NCBI GenBank assembly: GCA_021108035.1 | Contig: JAIORQ010000068.1 | Location: forward strand, 1 to 64,000 | DNA length: 64,000 nt | Direction: 5' to 3' | From: Bacteroidales bacterium | GTDB taxonomy: Bacteria > Bacteroidota > Bacteroidia > Bacteroidales > JAADGE01 | Shown: in pieces, positions 59,857 to 64,000 of the stretch | How positions within the stretch are numbered: position 1 is the stretch's first letter | Layout of the letters: every line of letters starts with the position of its first letter | Notes under the pieces: generated by a model | Database searches by the model: none | Told to the model about the DNA's origin: nothing | Seen by the model: only the letters and a program-made list of their open reading frames with translations | Translations under genes and position numbers: made by a program

Positions 59857-62433
59857 CTAAATCTTTACCCCAACAATCAAAATATCATCCACCTGCTCAA
59901 AAGTATTTCCTGCTTTATCTTTATAAGATTGCCATTTGCTTAATGTGGTTTTGAGAATTTCTTCTTGCTCGCTCATTGGTTTTTCATGAATCTCAAACAA
60001 CATATTTCTAAACCGTTTTGACATATATTTTCGTCCTTTTTCTCCTCCGAATTGATCCTGAAATCCGTCCGAATAAGCATAAAACAGATCACCTTTTTTA
60101 ATATCAATAATATGGTTATGAAAATTGGGTTCGTTATGATGAATACCGATTGGCATTCGGTCCGCTTTTATAAGATCAACAGTTCCGTCTGAAATTCTCA
60201 TTAACGGATTATTTGCACCTGCATATTGTAACTTCATATTCTCTGTATCAATAATAATCAATACCATATCCATTCCGTCTTTTTGCTCAAGTTCTTTGCC
60301 GGTTTGACCTAATGATTTTTTTACTTTGTTTCTTAATCTGTCAAGAATTCTTCCTGCATTGTCAAACCTTGTTTTTGTTATTACCTCGTTTAAAGAAGAT
60401 ATTCCCAACATGCTCATAAATGCTCCGGGAACACCGTGTCCTGTACAATCTGCAATAGCAATAACAACATTAAAACCTATTCGTTTTATCCAGTAAAAAT
60501 CACCGCTTACAATATCTTTAGGTTTATAAAAAATGAAATAATCGGATAAACCGGCAGCTTTAAGATCAATCGCCGGTAAAACGGCTTTTTGAATTCTTTC
60601 AGCATATTTAATACTGTCAGTTATTTCTTCATTTGTTCTTTCAATTTCAATTTTTTGATCTGTAATTTGTTTATTTGCTTTTTCAAGATACTCTTTTTGT
60701 GAAGTAATTTCTTCATTTTGCTGGTTCAGTTCATCGTTATTATGTTCAATTTGTTCCTTTTGTGCTTTTAATTTAATATTTTTCCTTCTTGCTGAAATTA
60801 AGCTGTATATAATTAATGCCAGTATTACTAATACAAATCCGAAAGTCCAAAGAAATCTCTTTTTTTCATCTTCTTGTTTTTCAATCGTTAATTGTTTCTT
60901 TTCATTTTTTATTTTTAAAAATTTTATTTCTTTTTGTTTATGCTTTTCTTTTATTTCTTTTTGTTTTAAAACAAGATTCTGAATTGCCTTGTCATGTTCT
61001 AAATTCTTTATTTGTTGCTCTTTAAACAAAGCATTTCTTTTTTGCATTTCCAAAGCCAATGTTTTTAATGCCGTTTCTTTTTCAGATTTTGCAAGTTCTC
61101 TTTCCTTATTTGCAAGTTTTAAATCTTGCTCTCTTTTTTCAGCTTCCAATTTCATCTGTTTCAGCAACATATCTTTAACCTCTTCATCTGCTAATTTTAA
61201 ATGCAATTCCTTTTCTGAATTTTCCAGTTCATATATTCTTTGAGACATCATTTGTTCAGATATCCTCTTCTCAACCAATAAAGAATCTCTGATTTCCAAA
61301 TGCTTTTTATAAAAATCCAGAGCTTTTTGAAAATCATCAAGTGCCTGCAGAATAGTCGAGTATGTTCTGTAATTATTTTTCAATACTACTTTATCTTCTG
61401 ATTTTTCTGCATCTTCAATTGACTCAATGCTGTATTCGGTTGCATTATATAAATCGTCTTTTTGATAATATACAAGAGCAATTATATTGTTTATAATTGC
61501 TCTTTGTCTGTAATTACTGTCAATCTCGCATATTTCTCGTGCTTTAATAAATGAAACAATTGATTCGTCATAATCTCCTTTGTTCTGAAGGCATATACCA
61601 ATATTAGTATGTGTTATTGCACTGAATTTATTATCTGTATCTGCATTATTTGATTCCTCATCAGCCTTTTTAAAAGCATTTAAAGCAGATTGATTTTCTT
61701 TTAATCTCACATACAAGTAACCGATATTATTTTGTATTACAGCTTTTTTCTTAAAATCATTTTGGGATTCATAAATTGAATATAACTCATTATTATGTTT
61801 TACGGCATCTCTGAATAATCCTTTCTTCTTTGAAATTTGTATCAGTTTATTTAAAGATAATATAATGTTTGCTGTATCTTTTTTGCTTAAGGAATTATTG
61901 TAATTCTGCATAAAAAACCCGGCTGCACTGTCATATTTTTTCGTTCGAAAATATGAATCGCCTATATAATTCGCAATCTTTTGATTGAATAAATAAGTTT
62001 TTTCAGATTTTGGTTTTATACTGTCGCACAAATTAAAATAGATGAGAGATTTATTATAAGCTTTTGAATTAAAACATATTAAAGCAATTTTATAATAAAT
62101 ATTGCTGATTTTTGATGTATTTCCGGTTTTTTTATAATTAGAAGCAGAACGCAAAAAGTATTGAAATGCAGTTTTTTTATCATCATTTTTTAAAAAAATT
62201 TCGGCTGATAATAAATTACAATCTCCTTCTAATTCTTTATTTGAAATTTGTGAAGTATATGATAATGCTTTAGAAATGTATTCAATTGATTTATTGAAAT
62301 TTTCATTTTTAAACTCAATAAGAGCAGAATCTTTGAGTTGAATAACTTGTTTTTCAAGCTGATTTTGCCCGAATAAATCAAAGAAAACTAAACTGAAAAA
62401 AATTATTGTTATATATTTAATACTTACTTTCAC
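59857..62433 (-). CDS. TPR-membrane-SpoIIE phosphatase
   Basis: The product is 858 residues: signal/anchor (YITIIFFSLVFFDLFGQ), about nine TPR units (about 40-400, e.g. AVIQNNIGYLYVRLKENQSA and ITHTNIGICLQNKGDYDESI), a long coiled coil (400-530), one helix (FLWTFGFVLVILALIIYSLI) and a second coiled coil. The C-terminal PP2C domain shows ESIKYAERIQKAVLPAIDLK, KDIVSGDFYW, VIAIADCTGHGVPGAFMSML, QKDGMDMVLIIIDT and LFYAYSDGFQDQFGGEKG. It is a membrane phosphatase with an extracytoplasmic TPR sensor. Its gene lies 12 bases downstream of the TonB-dependent receptor, suggesting that receptor input and this phosphatase share a signal. No kinase or substrate is adjacent. Confidence 0.92.
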   Translation of the reverse strand: MKVSIKYITIIFFSLVFFDLFGQNQLEKQVIQLKDSALIEFKNENFNKSIEYISKALSYTSQISNKELEGDCNLLSAEIFLKNDDKKTAFQYFLRSASNYKKTGNTSKISNIYYKIALICFNSKAYNKSLIYFNLCDSIKPKSEKTYLFNQKIANYIGDSYFRTKKYDSAAGFFMQNYNNSLSKKDTANIILSLNKLIQISKKKGLFRDAVKHNNELYSIYESQNDFKKKAVIQNNIGYLYVRLKENQSALNAFKKADEESNNADTDNKFSAITHTNIGICLQNKGDYDESIVSFIKAREICEIDSNYRQRAIINNIIALVYYQKDDLYNATEYSIESIEDAEKSEDKVVLKNNYRTYSTILQALDDFQKALDFYKKHLEIRDSLLVEKRISEQMMSQRIYELENSEKELHLKLADEEVKDMLLKQMKLEAEKREQDLKLANKERELAKSEKETALKTLALEMQKRNALFKEQQIKNLEHDKAIQNLVLKQKEIKEKHKQKEIKFLKIKNEKKQLTIEKQEDEKKRFLWTFGFVLVILALIIYSLISARRKNIKLKAQKEQIEHNNDELNQQNEEITSQKEYLEKANKQITDQKIEIERTNEEITDSIKYAERIQKAVLPAIDLKAAGLSDYFIFYKPKDIVSGDFYWIKRIGFNVVIAIADCTGHGVPGAFMSMLGISSLNEVITKTRFDNAGRILDRLRNKVKKSLGQTGKELEQKDGMDMVLIIIDTENMKLQYAGANNPLMRISDGTVDLIKADRMPIGIHHNEPNFHNHIIDIKKGDLFYAYSDGFQDQFGGEKGRKYMSKRFRNMLFEIHEKPMSEQEEILKTTLSKWQSYKDKAGNTFEQVDDILIVGVKI

Positions 62434-62445
62434 AATTCTTGAGTA

Positions 62446-64000
62446 TCAGTTTAATAAAAAAGTCATCCCAAATCTGATATTTCTTCCTAACTGAGGATTA
62501 TATCTTAAATCAACATCATATCCTGTCCCGTCAATTCCGCTGTGTGTTTTATCCAATAAATTATTAATTTTAAAAAAAATGTTCAAGTTTTTATGGAATC
62601 GAAAACCTCCTGTCAAATCTATTGTAAAAAATCCGTTCGATTCCGAATAATCACCAAAAATAAACGAACCGTAATTAGTCTTGAATATTTTTTGTACTCT
62701 GCTCATCCACGTAGTCTGAACAATTAAATATGTTCTTCTTGAAGGCGATAAGCTTACTTTTCCTTTACCGATATATGAAGGCATAGTTCTGAAAAACTCA
62801 ATTACATCGCCATCCGGTAATATTTCTCTGCCTTTAGTAATAGTTCCTATGAGTTCAACTTTTAATTTATATTTATTTACAGGATTAATTATTACTAAAG
62901 ACCCGTCTAAACCGAATAACTTAGATTCGGCACCTTCACTGTTTATATATGTTCTTGCAGGTTCTACTGTATCATTTACTGCATTCGGCAAATTTAATTC
63001 TTTGGGATTCACATATGCGGTAGTTATAATATTATCTGTTTTATTATAATAAAAAGCTAAATTAACAAACACTTTATCTTTTATTAACTTTCTTCTGATA
63101 CCAAATTCATAAGCTCTGAAAAATTCCGGTTTTAAATCAGTATTCGGAACGACCGCATAGAATATACTGTCAACACCAATAGGATATGCCAAAGAATTAT
63201 AAACAACATTTCCTGCCGGTGCTTTAAATGCTCGTCCGTATGAAGCTCTTACTGTAGTTTTGCTGTCTAACTTATATAAAACTGCAGCTCTCGGATTAAA
63301 ACTTGAAGCCTCATATAAACTGTTATAATCATGGCGAATGCCTCCCATTACAATAAACTTATTAAACTCAAAATAAGTTTGTATAAATTCAGAGATATTA
63401 AAAAAACTGTAAGGGTTTAAACCGAAACTTTTATAATCTTCAAAGTCTCCGGGTTTTTCAATAATCTTGTTATATTGCTCTTTTTCAAAAGGTTCAAGTA
63501 AGTAATTTGTATAAGGCAAATCTACTGACAATTGAAAGGAAATACCTCCGGTTATCTCAAAATATTTTCCGAAATAAGTTATAACTTCTTCTCCGAAAAT
63601 ATCATTTGAAGCTGAATACTGATATACTTTATCATGTTCCGGAATAAATGTTACTCCGTAACTTGAATTATTATCCATTGAATAATTCATGAAGGACAAA
63701 TTTGTAGTTGTATTAAATCGATCAATATCTTTAATGAAACTTAATGTAACCCTGTTAATGATATCGCCGAAATAATTTTGCGGATTGTTATATTTATACA
63801 AAAATGGTGTCTTTCCTATTGAACTGTGAGTTTTCCTTGCCATATTTTGATAAGATATTCCAAACCCCCTGTATCTCAAATCTAATCCTACAATATGGCT
63901 TTCAGTCGAAATATTTGAAAAAGCCGGTTTCGATAAAGTCCCTTCATAATTATATTTAAATAAATCACTTTGATCTAAACCCAATGAAGAAATCAATGCA
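62446..64000 (-). CDS. TonB-dependent receptor, C-terminal part (runs off the window)
   Basis: The frame is open to the window edge, so the N-terminus and the plug lie outside. The visible part is the barrel of a TonB-dependent outer-membrane receptor, with strands such as TVRASYGRAFKAPAGNVVYN, LKPEFFRAYEFGIRRKLIKD, VFVNLAFYYNKTDNIIT and the end FKINNLLDKTHSGIDGTGYD, closing on FGMTFLLN with the terminal aromatic region. It lacks a SusD partner nearby. The ligand is unknown. The TPR-SpoIIE gene follows after 12 bases. Confidence 0.85.
   Translation of the reverse strand, partial: ALISSLGLDQSDLFKYNYEGTLSKPAFSNISTESHIVGLDLRYRGFGISYQNMARKTHSSIGKTPFLYKYNNPQNYFGDIINRVTLSFIKDIDRFNTTTNLSFMNYSMDNNSSYGVTFIPEHDKVYQYSASNDIFGEEVITYFGKYFEITGGISFQLSVDLPYTNYLLEPFEKEQYNKIIEKPGDFEDYKSFGLNPYSFFNISEFIQTYFEFNKFIVMGGIRHDYNSLYEASSFNPRAAVLYKLDSKTTVRASYGRAFKAPAGNVVYNSLAYPIGVDSIFYAVVPNTDLKPEFFRAYEFGIRRKLIKDKVFVNLAFYYNKTDNIITTAYVNPKELNLPNAVNDTVEPARTYINSEGAESKLFGLDGSLVIINPVNKYKLKVELIGTITKGREILPDGDVIEFFRTMPSYIGKGKVSLSPSRRTYLIVQTTWMSRVQKIFKTNYGSFIFGDYSESNGFFTIDLTGGFRFHKNLNIFFKINNLLDKTHSGIDGTGYDVDLRYNPQLGRNIRFGMTFLLN

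Noticed and set aside
61000-61240. Open frames on the plus strand opposite the coiled coil of the TPR-SpoIIE phosphatase.
   Set aside because: Low-complexity coiled-coil coding produces such shadows; no domain or start site supports them.

Overview
The window is chromosomal DNA of a member of the Bacteroidota. It is AT-rich by eye. Support comes from GldH, two leftover type IX secretion (T9SS) C-terminal sorting tails, a TonB-dependent receptor, the ricT-holB-gldH neighbourhood, many lipoprotein and signal peptides, and repeated TAnnTTTG -7 promoter motifs typical of the phylum. No rRNA, tRNA or CRISPR array was seen. I cannot name a genus.

Layout. 1-7 kb: a broken DUF4143 ATPase, rlmH overlapping an NtrY-like sensor kinase, a WD40 protein and a Fic AMP-transferase. 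7.2-19.7 kb: a minus-strand run of secreted or lipid-anchored proteins (SPOR-like, NlpC/P60-like, transglutaminase-like, HYDIN/Kre9-like, PEGA, beta-propeller), ending in a small family present as one whole gene and two broken copies, each followed by another gene of the run. 19.7-24.8 kb: three AAA+/DUF4143 ATPases, two ending on the same ~33-bp repeat and two with a copy-specific palindrome at the promoter, plus hairpin elements and dead fragments. 24.8-28.6 kb: a LytS/LytR-type two-component pair split by about 1 kb of mobile debris (PIN toxin pseudogene, MITE). 28.9-33.6 kb: a large TPR-like/M48-like protein and an RHS core-plus-tip fragment with a MORN-type lipoprotein. 33.6-36.3 kb: a toxin-antitoxin graveyard held together by repeats and interrupted by a 448-bp MITE with 34-bp perfect ends and an 8-bp target duplication. 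36.3-40.2 kb: gldH, ricT, holB, an O-methyltransferase and a degraded second MITE copy. 40.4-51 kb: a SiaA/SiaB/SiaC-like partner-switching operon, then an unusual TerB-like/FHA-like/ABCG transporter with a lipoprotein and a secreted protein. 51-56.5 kb: alpha-glucan phosphorylase and a type II restriction-modification pair next to an attC-like inverted repeat. 56.7-64 kb: HIT, greA, two uncharacterised genes, a Rieske-fold-like lipoprotein lacking the expected ligands, a TPR-SpoIIE phosphatase and the end of a TonB-dependent receptor.

How the genes fit together. The best candidate for a coherent, little-described system is 40.4-51 kb. Two receptors with near-copy GAF domains feed a PP2C phosphatase, a SiaB kinase and a SiaC phosphoprotein, but the diguanylate cyclase of the Pseudomonas system is missing; the next gene is the TerB-like/ABCG exporter. 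The second most notable pattern is the DUF4143 ATPase family, which looks like a set of repeat-bounded cassettes with palindromic promoters. All functional calls come from reading sequence motifs; no database search was run.
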